This document shows, one piece after another, positions 56,065 through 64,000 of a stretch of DNA of 64,000 nt. Position numbers and translations under genes: made by a program. The notes beneath the pieces were generated by a model. It made no database searches. It saw only the letters and a list, made by a program, of their open reading frames with translations, and was not told the origin of the DNA. Source of the stretch: Limisphaera sp. (GTDB lineage Bacteria; Verrucomicrobiota; Verrucomicrobiia; Limisphaerales; Limisphaeraceae); contig JANWVC010000005.1 of NCBI GenBank assembly GCA_025057755.1, forward strand, positions 444,071-508,070. Direction: 5' to 3'. Within the stretch, counting starts at the first letter, position 1; the number at the start of each line of letters is the position of its first letter.

Positions 56065-57086
56065 TCAGGAGCTCTTGCCGGCGATGCGATCGGCCAACCA
56101 TCGATGAAAGCCCTGTATGTCTTTCCATTCGGTGACCACCCGAACAAGCCGTCCTTTGGCATCCATCCGAGTAAATCCGTCTGAGGTGACGGGGATGGGG
56201 ATTTCTTCCATCGTGCAAAGGTCTTCCGAAACCGCCAGATATACGGCCGCGCAATCAAACAAAGTGGACGATTGCTGCTCCGCGTTGGCCGGAGCCAGTT
56301 CCGGACGGCGCTTGGCCCACAGTCGGGAGTTCTCGAGAATTACCCGGTCTACTGGGTGCTCCGATTGAAGTATGCGCTGATGGTCCGGACCACCGAGACG
56401 AATCAATCCGCACGTGTCCAATGGAGTCGGGGTCCCGTGCCAGGCAGCATCCAGGACCCACTGCAATGGGCGCGGGTCACAGCGCACGTTCCATTCCGCG
56501 TCTAGTGTCGATTTTCTTCCGTACCCGCGTCGAATGTTGCCGTGCATGCTTACGAAGCGCTGTGTCCCTGGTGATTCGCGGATCCCAACCCAGGGCCGCC
56601 GCGAGGTTGGGCACTGGGCCGATTGCAATCACGGCAACCGGCTGACTGGCTCCCATATTGAGGTCGATCAAAGCCTGGATCCCGTTGGTGAAAATCTGCC
56701 CCGTATATTTGCACAGGTCGTAATCTTTCAACCACTGTGCCTGAGATTCGACCTCTCCTGCCGTGGGCACCTCCAAGCCGAGCCCTATGGGTATGACCGA
56801 ACATCCCATTGTTTGCAACAGCTTCGTGGCGAGTCAACCTCGATAGAGCGACCGGCCACAATCGGTCAACACCAGCTTGACCTCCAGCTTCCGGCCACCG
56901 GAGCAATGATTTCAAGGCCTATGTATCGTCCACACTGTCCCCGATGTCCGTATCCAACAAAACCTGGATTGGCTGGCGGAGAAGCTGCCCGGACATTTGC
57001 CGAGGCCACCCCCCTTCCGCGGAGTTCGATACCGCTGTCATGATCACGACTCCAAACAAACCTGCACCAATCATGCCCGTGAACAT
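56065..57086 (-). pseudogene. Decayed secreted nucleoside hydrolase (IUNH family)
   Basis: Pieces of one inosine-uridine-preferring nucleoside hydrolase appear in different frames on the minus strand. The ATG at 57086 begins a signal peptide (MFTGMIGAGLFGVVIMTAVSNSA) in frame with QVLLDTDIGDSVDDT, the calcium-binding Asp motif, after which a TAG interrupts. Further on, another frame (56477-56818) reads AQWLKDYDLCKYTGQIFTNG and PVAVIAIGPVPNLAAALGWDPRI, and a third (56065-56628) reads MHGNIRRGYGRK, TPLDTCGLIRL and a C-terminal tail. At least one nonsense change and two frameshifts are needed to join them, so no full product is made. Upstream of the ATG, GGGCAGG could have been the ribosome-binding site. 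A sequencing error is unlikely to account for all of these. Confidence 0.8.
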
Positions 57087-57402
57087 GGCACCCTGCCCTT
57101 TTATCTATCACGACTCTATCACGATCTTCTCGCCACCGGGGGCCAGCAAACATCCGGGGCGATGACCGGTGTACGCGCCCTTCCGAGGATCCCGCTGGTG
57201 TTCTTCGGCGGCCATTTGTGGACGAATCGATGCCACTCGGGTCAGGCTTTGGCGGATCATGTGCGCACTGTCCACGCCTACGTCATTCTGACAAGATCCC
57301 GGCGGCGCAAGCCGCCCCGCTGATCAGCCTCTGGATTCTACGTCCTAGCAGCCTTTTGGCGGAACGGCGTGCCTTTAACGTGCTTAAGCACTCATTCGGC
57401 TC
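57087..57402. other. 316 bp spacer downstream of clpB
   Basis: Between clpB and the nucleoside hydrolase remnant, both minus strand. Apart from the hairpin at 57301-57316 nothing is recognised. Confidence 0.35.
57301..57316 (-). terminator. Hairpin downstream of clpB
   Basis: GGCGGC (57301-57306) pairs perfectly with GCCGCC (57311-57316) around a GCAA tetraloop. It is about 87 bp after the clpB stop. No T run follows on the minus strand, so its role as a terminator is uncertain. Confidence 0.35.
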
Positions 57403-60027
57403 TCATCCGGCTGGCAATGGCTGGGCCTCAAAAACCAGCTCCCCGTTGCGGCAATCGGCGACGACCCGGCTATGATCGCTGATCGTGCCCGCCAGAAGCT
57501 GCCGCGCCAAGACGGTTTCTACATTCCGCTGCAGGTAACGCTTCAATGGACGAGCGCCGAAGACCGGATCGTAACCCGATCGAGCGATGTGCTCCCGGGC
57601 AGCTTCGGTGAGCTCCAGGGTGATGTGGCGCTCGGCCAAACGTTGCCGCAGCAGTTCCAATTGCAGGTCCACGATGCGCTTGATTTCAGCCAGCGTCAGA
57701 GGCTTGAACAAGACGACTTCGTCCACCCGATTGAGAAATTCGGGTCGGAAGTGCGCTCGCAATTCCGCCATCACCTTGCGGCGAACCCCTTCGGCTATTT
57801 CACCTGTCTCACTGGCGTTTTCCAATAAGAAGGGGCTGCCAATGTTGCTGGTCATGATGATGATGGTGTTTTTGAAGTTCACGGTGCGACCGTGGCTATC
57901 GGTCAAGCGCCCGTCGTCGAGAATCTGCAGCAGAATGTTAAAGACATCCGGATGAGCCTTCTCAATTTCATCAAATAAAACGACGGAATAGGGTTTGCGC
58001 CGCACCGCTTCCGTCAATTGGCCGCCCTCCTCGTAGCCCACATAGCCGGGGGGCGCGCCAATCAACCGGGCCACGGCGTGTTTTTCCATGTACTCGCTCA
58101 TGTCGATACGGATGATGTTTTCCTCCGAATCAAACAACGCCTCGGCCAGGGCCCGCGCCAGTTCGGTTTTACCGACACCAGTGGGGCCAAGGAAGATGAA
58201 CGAGCCAATGGGCCGTTTGGGGTCTTTTAGACCGGATCGGGCCCGAACAACAGCGTCAGCCACGGCCAAGACCGCCTCATCCTGGCCAATGACCCGACGA
58301 TGCAGGATCTGATCAAGGCGCAACAGTTTTTCCTTTTCGCCCTCCAAAAGCCGGGCCACGGGAATGCCGGTCCAGCGAGAGACCACCTCGGCGATTTCGT
58401 CTGGAGTCACCTCTTCGCGTAAGAGGCGCTGGCCGGACCTGCCGATAGCATCGGCACGTGCTTCCAATTCCCGTAGTTGTTTCTCCAGCTCGGGAATCTT
58501 GCCATACTGGTATTCGGCCACGCGACCCAGGTCATGAGCGCGACGGGCCTTCTCCATTTCATTGCGGGCTAGTTCAAGCGCTTCGCGCAGTTTTTGAATA
58601 TCATCGACAAGCTGCTTCTCTGCCTGCCATTGAGCCCGCAAGGTGTCGCGCTGGGCCTGTAGGTTGGCCAGCTCTTTTTCCAAGGCCTGTAGACGCTCAC
58701 GGCTGGCTTCGTCCTTTTCTTTGCGCAAGGCCTCACGCTCGATTTCCAACTGCGTTATGCGCCGTTCGAGCTGCTCCAGCTCTTCGGGCATGGATTCCAT
58801 TTCGGTACGCAGTTTGGCTGCCGCTTCGTCCACGAGGTCGATCGCCTTATCCGGTAGGAACCGATCCGAAATGTACCGGTGGGAAAGCTGCGCAGCCGCC
58901 ACCAACGCGGCATCCTGGATGCGCACTTTATGATGCAATTCGTAGCGCTCTCGGAGACCGCGCAGGATGGAAATGGTGTCCTCGACACTAGGTTCGTCCA
59001 CCAAAACCGGTTGGAAGCGCCGTTCCAGGGCGGCGTCTTTCTCAATGTACTGCCGATACTCATCCAACGTGGTCGCACCGATGCAGTGCAGCTCTCCACG
59101 GGCCAACATGGGCTTGAGCATGTTCCCGGCGTCCATGGCGCCCTCGGCCTTGCCCGCTCCCACCACGGTGTGGATCTCATCGATGAACAGGATGATTTGG
59201 CCTTGCGAACGGGCGATTTCCTGGAGCACCGCCTTTAATCGTTCTTCAAATTCGCCACGATACTTGGCCCCAGCGATCAAGGCGCCCAGGTCCAACGCAA
59301 TGATCCGCTTTTCGCGCAAACTGTCGGGTACGTCCCCCGCCACAATACGCCGGGCCAGTCCTTCCACGATGGCGGTCTTGCCCACCCCGGGTTCGCCGAT
59401 CAGCACAGGATTATTTTTGGTCCGGCGAGAAAGTACTTGAATGCAGCGGCGGATTTCGGCATCGCGGCCGATGACAGGGTCGAGCTTGTTTTGTGCAGCC
59501 AGGCGCGTCAAGTCGCGACCATATTTCTCCAAAGCCTCGTAAGTGGCCTCAGGATTCGCACTGGTGACCCGTTGGTGACCCCGCACTTCGGTCAAAGCCT
59601 TGAGGAAATCATCGCGATGCAGGCCTAGGCTTTTGAAGATCTTACCGATGCCAGTGCCAACCGGTTCCTCAAACATGGCCAGCACGAGGTGTTCCACCGA
59701 AACGTAGTCGTCTTTAAGACGACGGGCCTGATCGCGCGCCGTAACCAGCAGACGGTTTAGTCGTTGAGTGATGTAGATGCCTTGTTGGGTCACATCACTG
59801 CCGGAGAGTCGCGGCATCCGGGCCAGTTCCTCCTCAACCTTGGCCTTCAGTAGAGCAGGTGCGACTCGCGCTTTCTCGAACAAGCGAGGGACCAATCCCC
59901 CTTCCTGATCCAACAAAGCCAGCAGCAGATGTTCCACGTCCACTGCAGGATGCTGATACCTCACTGCAATGTTCTGAGCCTCCAACAGGGCCTGCTGCGA
60001 TTTTTCCGTAAACTGACTCAGATCCAT
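57403..60027 (-). CDS. clpB: ClpB disaggregase
   Basis: An 874-residue AAA+ chaperone that reactivates aggregated proteins with DnaK. N-domain (1-150, [21 protein letters not shown]), NBD1 with Walker A GEPGVGKT (211-218) and [22 protein letters not shown], the middle coiled-coil domain (about 400-530, very rich in Glu, Leu and Arg), NBD2 with GPTGVGKT and a conserved C-terminus ([16 protein letters not shown]). It starts at the ATG at 60027, with a strong GGAGGAGGAAG ribosome-binding site just upstream. It is the last gene of ftsH2-hsp20-lon-clpB, 27 bp after lon. No HrcA/CIRCE element is seen; regulation is probably from a promoter further upstream. Confidence 0.96.
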   Translation of the reverse strand: MDLSQFTEKSQQALLEAQNIAVRYQHPAVDVEHLLLALLDQEGGLVPRLFEKARVAPALLKAKVEEELARMPRLSGSDVTQQGIYITQRLNRLLVTARDQARRLKDDYVSVEHLVLAMFEEPVGTGIGKIFKSLGLHRDDFLKALTEVRGHQRVTSANPEATYEALEKYGRDLTRLAAQNKLDPVIGRDAEIRRCIQVLSRRTKNNPVLIGEPGVGKTAIVEGLARRIVAGDVPDSLREKRIIALDLGALIAGAKYRGEFEERLKAVLQEIARSQGQIILFIDEIHTVVGAGKAEGAMDAGNMLKPMLARGELHCIGATTLDEYRQYIEKDAALERRFQPVLVDEPSVEDTISILRGLRERYELHHKVRIQDAALVAAAQLSHRYISDRFLPDKAIDLVDEAAAKLRTEMESMPEELEQLERRITQLEIEREALRKEKDEASRERLQALEKELANLQAQRDTLRAQWQAEKQLVDDIQKLREALELARNEMEKARRAHDLGRVAEYQYGKIPELEKQLRELEARADAIGRSGQRLLREEVTPDEIAEVVSRWTGIPVARLLEGEKEKLLRLDQILHRRVIGQDEAVLAVADAVVRARSGLKDPKRPIGSFIFLGPTGVGKTELARALAEALFDSEENIIRIDMSEYMEKHAVARLIGAPPGYVGYEEGGQLTEAVRRKPYSVVLFDEIEKAHPDVFNILLQILDDGRLTDSHGRTVNFKNTIIIMTSNIGSPFLLENASETGEIAEGVRRKVMAELRAHFRPEFLNRVDEVVLFKPLTLAEIKRIVDLQLELLRQRLAERHITLELTEAAREHIARSGYDPVFGARPLKRYLQRNVETVLARQLLAGTISDHSRVVADCRNGELVFEAQPLPAG

Positions 60028-60054
60028 AAGCTTCCTCCTCCAATGTTCAACCGG

Positions 60055-62556
60055 TCACGATGCGCTAACCGGCTGAGCCCGAGCGGACTTGAGGTTCTGA
60101 ACCGAGGGCGACTTCTTCCGCGAGGGACGACGCAACGCTAAGGTCAACACTTCATCCACGGTTTTGACTCGTTCAAATCGCACCTGCTGTTTCACTTCCA
60201 GCGGCAGTTCGGCCAAATCCTTTTCATTGAGCTGTGGAATAAGGACGGTGCGAATGCCCGCGCGCAACGCGGCCAGGCTTTTTTCCTTCAGCCCGCCGAT
60301 GGGTAATACGACGCCCCGCAGGGTGATCTCACCCGTCATAGCCAAATCCGGGCGGACGGGCCGACCGGTGAACAACGAGGCCAACGCACAAAAGATGGCC
60401 ACTCCGGCGGATGGCCCGTCCTTCGGAACCGCCCCGGCCGGGACATGAATGTGCAAATCCACGTCCTTGAATGCGTCCTCGGGAATCCCAAGATCCCGTG
60501 CCCGACTCTTCACCAAGCTCAAAGCGGCTTGCGCACTCTCCTTCATGATATCGCCGATTTGGCCGGTAAGCAGGATGTTGCCTTTGCCCGGATACGCGAG
60601 CGCCTCAATATGGAGGATCTCGCCCCCGGTGGGAGTCCAGGCCAAACCCGTGACGACTCCCGGACGGGCGCGGGCGAGTCGGGTCTCATGAACGTACCGA
60701 GGCGGGCCCAAGATGGCACCTACCTCCGACGGTGTGACCATGAAACGTTGAATCCTGCGCTCGGCGACCTGGGCTGCTACATGCCGACAAACGGCCGCGA
60801 TCTGCCGTTCAAGCTCCCGCACGCCAGCTTCACGAGTGTAATCCCGAATGATGCGCCGGAGAGCCGGAAGGGTCCATCGACACTGGCCGTGTTTGAGCCC
60901 ATGTTCGTGAAGCTGCCTTTTGACAAGGTACCGGCGTGCAATTTCTAACTTCTCACGGTCCGTGTAACCGTGCAGTTCGATCACCTCCATTCGGTCCCGC
61001 AACGGAGCGGGTACGGTGTCCATCACATTCGCTGTGCAGATGAACATCACTTGCGACAAATCAAACGGTACATCCAGGTAATGGTCCACAAATGCATGGT
61101 TCTGCCTCGGGTCCAACACCTCTAGCAACGCACTGGCCGGATCTCCGCGAAAATCAGTTCCCAGTTTGTCAATCTCGTCAAGCATCAATACGGGGTTTCG
61201 CGATCCAGCCCGCCGAATCTCTTGGATAATCCGACCAGGCATAGACCCGATGTACGTGCGTCGATGACCCCGAATTTCGGCTTCGTCGTGTACACCTCCC
61301 AAGCTGACTCGAGCAAACTTTCGGCCGAGCGCGTCAGCAATGGACTGACCCAGGCTGGTCTTACCCACGCCGGGGGGACCGCAAAAGCAAAGAATCGGCC
61401 CGTGACCTTCAGGATTGAGTTTTCGCACCGCCAGATATTCAATCAACCGGCGCTTGACCTTTTCGAGGTTAAAATGATCGCGGTCCAGAATCTGACGGGC
61501 TCGATCCAAGTCCAGATTGTCCTCCGTCAGTTTATTCCATGGCAGCTCTGCCAGCGTTTCCAAGTATGACACCACAACCGCGTACTCAGGACTCGCCGGA
61601 TGCAAATGCCGCAATCGTCGCAATTCGCGTTCAGCCTGCTGTAGGACCGGCTGGGGTGGGCCAGCCTCTTGCAGACGCTGACGCAGCTCTTCGATTTGCT
61701 GCTCCGGCCCCCCCTCGTCCTCACCCAGCTCTTTCTGAATTGCCCGCACCTGCTCCCGCAAAAAGGCGCGCCGCTGCTGGTCGCTAATGGCGGAGCTGAC
61801 ATCCTTTTGGATCTTTTGTTGGATCCGGGCGATTTCAAGTTGGGCAGCCACGTGCTTCAAAACAGACCGGACGCGGGCGGCAACATCGAGCTGTTCCAGC
61901 AACGGCTGCTTTTGCTCCACGGGAAGATTCAGACTGCCGGCAAGGAAGTCCGCTAACTGCCCGGGGTCCTTCAAATTTCGGATGATCGCAAGAGCCGGTT
62001 CTGCAGGTTCGGTCGTCAACTGGACCAACTTCAACGCATTCTCACGCAGTTGCTCGACTGTGGCGGTAAACTCGAGATCTTCCCTGGGGGGGGAACTGGA
62101 TTGCAAGAGCCGCACTTCGGCGCGCAGGAACGGTGCAACCATCAACACTCGTTGAATCGCCACCCGCTCCAACCCCTGAATCACGATCACCAAAGTGTCG
62201 TCCGGCTGACGCAAGAGCTTTAATACCCGCGCGGCCACTCCCACGGGATAAATATCCTCTGGACCCGGTTCCTCCGTGGCAGCATCTCTCTGGGCGAAAA
62301 CACCAATGATTTTACTCTGCGGCAGGGACTCTTCCAGGAGTCTCCGCGACGAAGCCCGGCCGATGCTCAACGGGGCGACCAACCCCGGAAAGAGCACTGT
62401 GTTTCGCACAGGCAAAATAGGCAGGGTATCCGGAATGGATCCCTCAGGTGTCGCGCTTCCTGCGGGAGAATCCGGACCGGCAGCCGGAGATGAGCCCTCC
62501 TCCAAGAGGTCTTCCAAGTGCAGCGGAAACCCTACCCAATCCCAAGCCGCTCTCAT
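60055..62556 (-). CDS. lon: Lon ATP-dependent protease
   Basis: An 833-residue cytosolic AAA+ serine protease. The LonN substrate domain begins near residue 44 (TLPILPVRNTVLFPGLVAPL) after a short Pro/Ser-rich leader. Walker A is GPPGVGKT (393-400), Walker B in VLMLDEID (456-463), and the catalytic dyad is S716 (KDGPSAGVA) and K759 (GGLKEKSLAA), with the usual 43-residue spacing. The ATG at 62556 overlaps the hsp20 stop by 4 bp (ATGA), pointing to translational coupling. The C-terminal tail is basic (RRPSRKKSPS). It degrades misfolded and specific regulatory proteins. Confidence 0.96.
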   Translation of the reverse strand: MRAAWDWVGFPLHLEDLLEEGSSPAAGPDSPAGSATPEGSIPDTLPILPVRNTVLFPGLVAPLSIGRASSRRLLEESLPQSKIIGVFAQRDAATEEPGPEDIYPVGVAARVLKLLRQPDDTLVIVIQGLERVAIQRVLMVAPFLRAEVRLLQSSSPPREDLEFTATVEQLRENALKLVQLTTEPAEPALAIIRNLKDPGQLADFLAGSLNLPVEQKQPLLEQLDVAARVRSVLKHVAAQLEIARIQQKIQKDVSSAISDQQRRAFLREQVRAIQKELGEDEGGPEQQIEELRQRLQEAGPPQPVLQQAERELRRLRHLHPASPEYAVVVSYLETLAELPWNKLTEDNLDLDRARQILDRDHFNLEKVKRRLIEYLAVRKLNPEGHGPILCFCGPPGVGKTSLGQSIADALGRKFARVSLGGVHDEAEIRGHRRTYIGSMPGRIIQEIRRAGSRNPVLMLDEIDKLGTDFRGDPASALLEVLDPRQNHAFVDHYLDVPFDLSQVMFICTANVMDTVPAPLRDRMEVIELHGYTDREKLEIARRYLVKRQLHEHGLKHGQCRWTLPALRRIIRDYTREAGVRELERQIAAVCRHVAAQVAERRIQRFMVTPSEVGAILGPPRYVHETRLARARPGVVTGLAWTPTGGEILHIEALAYPGKGNILLTGQIGDIMKESAQAALSLVKSRARDLGIPEDAFKDVDLHIHVPAGAVPKDGPSAGVAIFCALASLFTGRPVRPDLAMTGEITLRGVVLPIGGLKEKSLAALRAGIRTVLIPQLNEKDLAELPLEVKQQVRFERVKTVDEVLTLALRRPSRKKSPSVQNLKSARAQPVSAS

Positions 62557-62987
62557 GGCCGAACCTCCGAATGCGTGAGAGCCCCTTCCCCGCTCGCCAG
62601 AGGGACCTCAATCCATAACAAACCATCCCGATATCGGGCCGTGACGCGTTCGGCCAAAATCGGTTCCGGGATCTGCACCCTCCGTTCAAAGGGCCCATAG
62701 TCAATCTCAAGGGCGAGCACATGCAGGCCTTGATCTGCGGCTTGCCCTGTTGGCTCCGGAGAAGGCCGACTGCCCGTCAATATCACACAGGATCCGTTGA
62801 CGCGCACGGAAATGTCCTCTTTGCGCATCCCGGCCAGTTCCGCGCAGATCAAGTACCGGTCCTTCAGTCGGAACACGTTAATTGGCGGCTGCCAGATCCG
62901 GCGGGACGCCATTTGCACCATGCGCAGATGGTACAATTCACTGCCGATCTGCCCCACCTGAAATTCCCATCGCTCGAAAGGACTCAT
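62553..62987 (-). CDS. Small heat-shock protein (Hsp20 / alpha-crystallin)
   Basis: 144 residues. The alpha-crystallin domain runs from about residue 35 to 130 (PPINVFRLKDRYLICAELAGMRKEDISVRV ... LALEIDYGPFERRVQIPEP ... DGLLWIEVPLA), with the usual G-P-F-E-R-R segment. It holds unfolding proteins for refolding or proteolysis. The start ATG overlaps the ftsH2 stop and its stop overlaps the lon start, both as ATGA, so ftsH2-hsp20-lon are translationally coupled. The IxI-type tail motif is not obvious. Confidence 0.92.
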   Translation of the reverse strand: MSPFERWEFQVGQIGSELYHLRMVQMASRRIWQPPINVFRLKDRYLICAELAGMRKEDISVRVNGSCVILTGSRPSPEPTGQAADQGLHVLALEIDYGPFERRVQIPEPILAERVTARYRDGLLWIEVPLASGEGALTHSEVRP

Positions 62988-64000
62988 AGCATTGACTCCA
63001 GACCGGCTGAAAGGAACGCGGCCTTTGGAGAGGCGGCACCTCTGCCAACTGAACGCCGTACTCCTGACCCGGCCGCACCCGTCGCCGTCAATGGGCCGGG
63101 AGGAGGCAAGACCGGCACCGGCTCCTTACCCGAAGGCCGAACTTTTCCTACACGGCGATAAAATTCCTCACCGTCCAAGGTTTCCCGTGCCAACAATTCG
63201 GCGGCCAAGGTCTCCAGCTGGTCCCGATGGTCTGCGAGAATCTCCTTGGCTTGCTCATAGGCATGCTGCAGGAGACTGCGGACTTCCTCATCAATTTCGC
63301 GGGCGGTCTGTTCGGAACAATCGCGTTGCAACCCACCATCCGGACCGCCCAAGTAAAACGCTCCCTGTTGGGCGCAATGTACCAAACCGATGCGCTCGTT
63401 CATGCCATACACAGCCACCATGTGCCGGGCCACTGACGTGGCCCGTTCCAAATCGTTTTGCGCCCCGGTGGAAACTTCTCCAAAAACGAGCTCTTCGGCC
63501 GCGCGGCCGCCCAGCAGGCATTTGAGCCGGTCGTACAATTCGCTCCGGGTCAAGAGGTATTGATCCTCCTGCGGTAATTGCAAGGTATAACCCAAGGCGG
63601 CACGACCTCGCGGGACGATGCTGATCTTGTGCACCGGATCAGCATGGGCGCAGTACGCGGCCACTAAGGCATGTCCCACCTCATGGTAAGCCACTCGCCG
63701 CTTTTCTTCAGCATTAAGCCGGCGACTGCGACGCTCAGGCCCCGCCACAACCTTCTCAATGGCGGCTTCCAGATCCTGCTGCGCAATCGCGTCAGCCTGC
63801 CGCCGGGCTGCCAACAAGGCGGCCTCGTTGAGTACGTTGGCCAGGTCCGCCCCGGAGAAACCGGCCGTCGCAGCTGCAACTCTTCGCAAATCCACATCCG
63901 GCGCCAATTTTTTTCGGCGGGCGTGGACTTTTAAAATCGCCTCGCGACCATCGATGTCCGGCGCGTCTACGACCACTTGACGGTCAAAGCGCCCCGGACG
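62984..64000 (-). CDS. FtsH-type AAA+ zinc metalloprotease (copy 2), 5' end outside window
   Basis: The frame remains open to the window edge, so the N-terminal membrane region, Walker motifs and the start are outside. Visible are the end of the AAA module ([50 protein letters not shown]) and the protease domain with zinc motif HEVGH (YHEVGHALVAAY) and VFGEVSTGAQNDLERAT. It differs from copy 1 in the motif (HEVGH versus HEAGH) and in its tail. Neighbours are hsp20, lon and clpB. It is the probable first visible gene of this operon. Two divergent FtsH copies are seen within about 10 kb. Confidence 0.93.
   Translation of the reverse strand, partial: RPGRFDRQVVVDAPDIDGREAILKVHARRKKLAPDVDLRRVAAATAGFSGADLANVLNEAALLAARRQADAIAQQDLEAAIEKVVAGPERRSRRLNAEEKRRVAYHEVGHALVAAYCAHADPVHKISIVPRGRAALGYTLQLPQEDQYLLTRSELYDRLKCLLGGRAAEELVFGEVSTGAQNDLERATSVARHMVAVYGMNERIGLVHCAQQGAFYLGGPDGGLQRDCSEQTAREIDEEVRSLLQHAYEQAKEILADHRDQLETLAAELLARETLDGEEFYRRVGKVRPSGKEPVPVLPPPGPLTATGAAGSGVRRSVGRGAASPKAAFLSAGLESML

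Noticed and set aside
1..64000. CRISPR array, insertion sequence, prophage, rRNA or tmRNA
   Set aside because: No repeated spacer pattern, transposase, integrase or rRNA-like sequence was found on either strand.

Overview
This window most likely comes from a Verrucomicrobiota (PVC superphylum) chromosome. The evidence is a prepilin-type protein with a [21 protein letters not shown] N-terminus and an FADGH-type C-terminal region, a giant secreted LamG / calcium-repeat protein with a 'GPW..V.GA.SPY' C-terminal module, an FG-GAP secreted protein, an Fkp-type fucose kinase/guanylyltransferase, a periplasmic beta-propeller histidine kinase, gram-negative porin features, and many 0.3-1.6 kb stretches without genes. 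This assignment is inference from gene content, not from a phylogenetic marker search. No CRISPR array, insertion sequence, prophage or rRNA is visible. One tRNA (Lys, CTT) is present.

Layout. 1-5.4 kb: the 3' part of isocitrate dehydrogenase, an unrecognised helical protein, a Tat-exported xylose-isomerase-like TIM barrel and an exported metallo-beta-lactamase-fold hydrolase. 5.4-9.3 kb (minus): a metal-uptake island made of a small His/Cys membrane protein, a coiled-coil porin, a ZnuA-like binding protein and a ZnuB-like permease, with no ATPase gene beside it. 9.4-16.1 kb: a glycosyltransferase coupled to Fkp (GDP-fucose supply), glycerate kinase, tRNA-Lys and AsnRS. 17.2-22.8 kb: the LamG/TSP3 giant and a prepilin-like protein. 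22.9-25.4 kb: a ThrRS without a TGS domain, and LeuD. 27.1-36.6 kb: a bactofilin-like/RDD membrane fusion, RibF, TruB, a Ski2-like helicase with a possible Fe-S motif, a class V aminotransferase, a rhomboid protease and a YchF relative that has lost its P-loop. 37.1-41.8 kb: a GntP transporter, an SDR, a Gfo/Idh/MocA oxidoreductase and an isolated NuoD. 42.1-48.4 kb: an FG-GAP protein facing a histidine kinase/response regulator pair. 49.2-57.1 kb: an AbgT transporter, FtsH, TilS, a GT2 and a decayed secreted nucleoside hydrolase. 57.4-64 kb (minus): ftsH2-hsp20-lon-clpB, with ATGA overlaps between the first three.

How it works together. The right end is a protein quality-control block: membrane and cytosolic AAA+ proteases, a small heat-shock protein and a disaggregase, with a second FtsH a few kb away. 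Several translation and tRNA genes (AsnRS, ThrRS, TruB, TilS, tRNA-Lys) are scattered among surface and carbohydrate genes. The most unusual items are the P-loop-less YchF relative, the small His/Cys protein of the metal operon, the helicase with a CxxCPFxxxC cluster, the three-fold repeated LamG-TSP3 protein, and the response regulator that carries an uncommon HTH output. No clearly new multi-gene system could be demonstrated from sequence alone.
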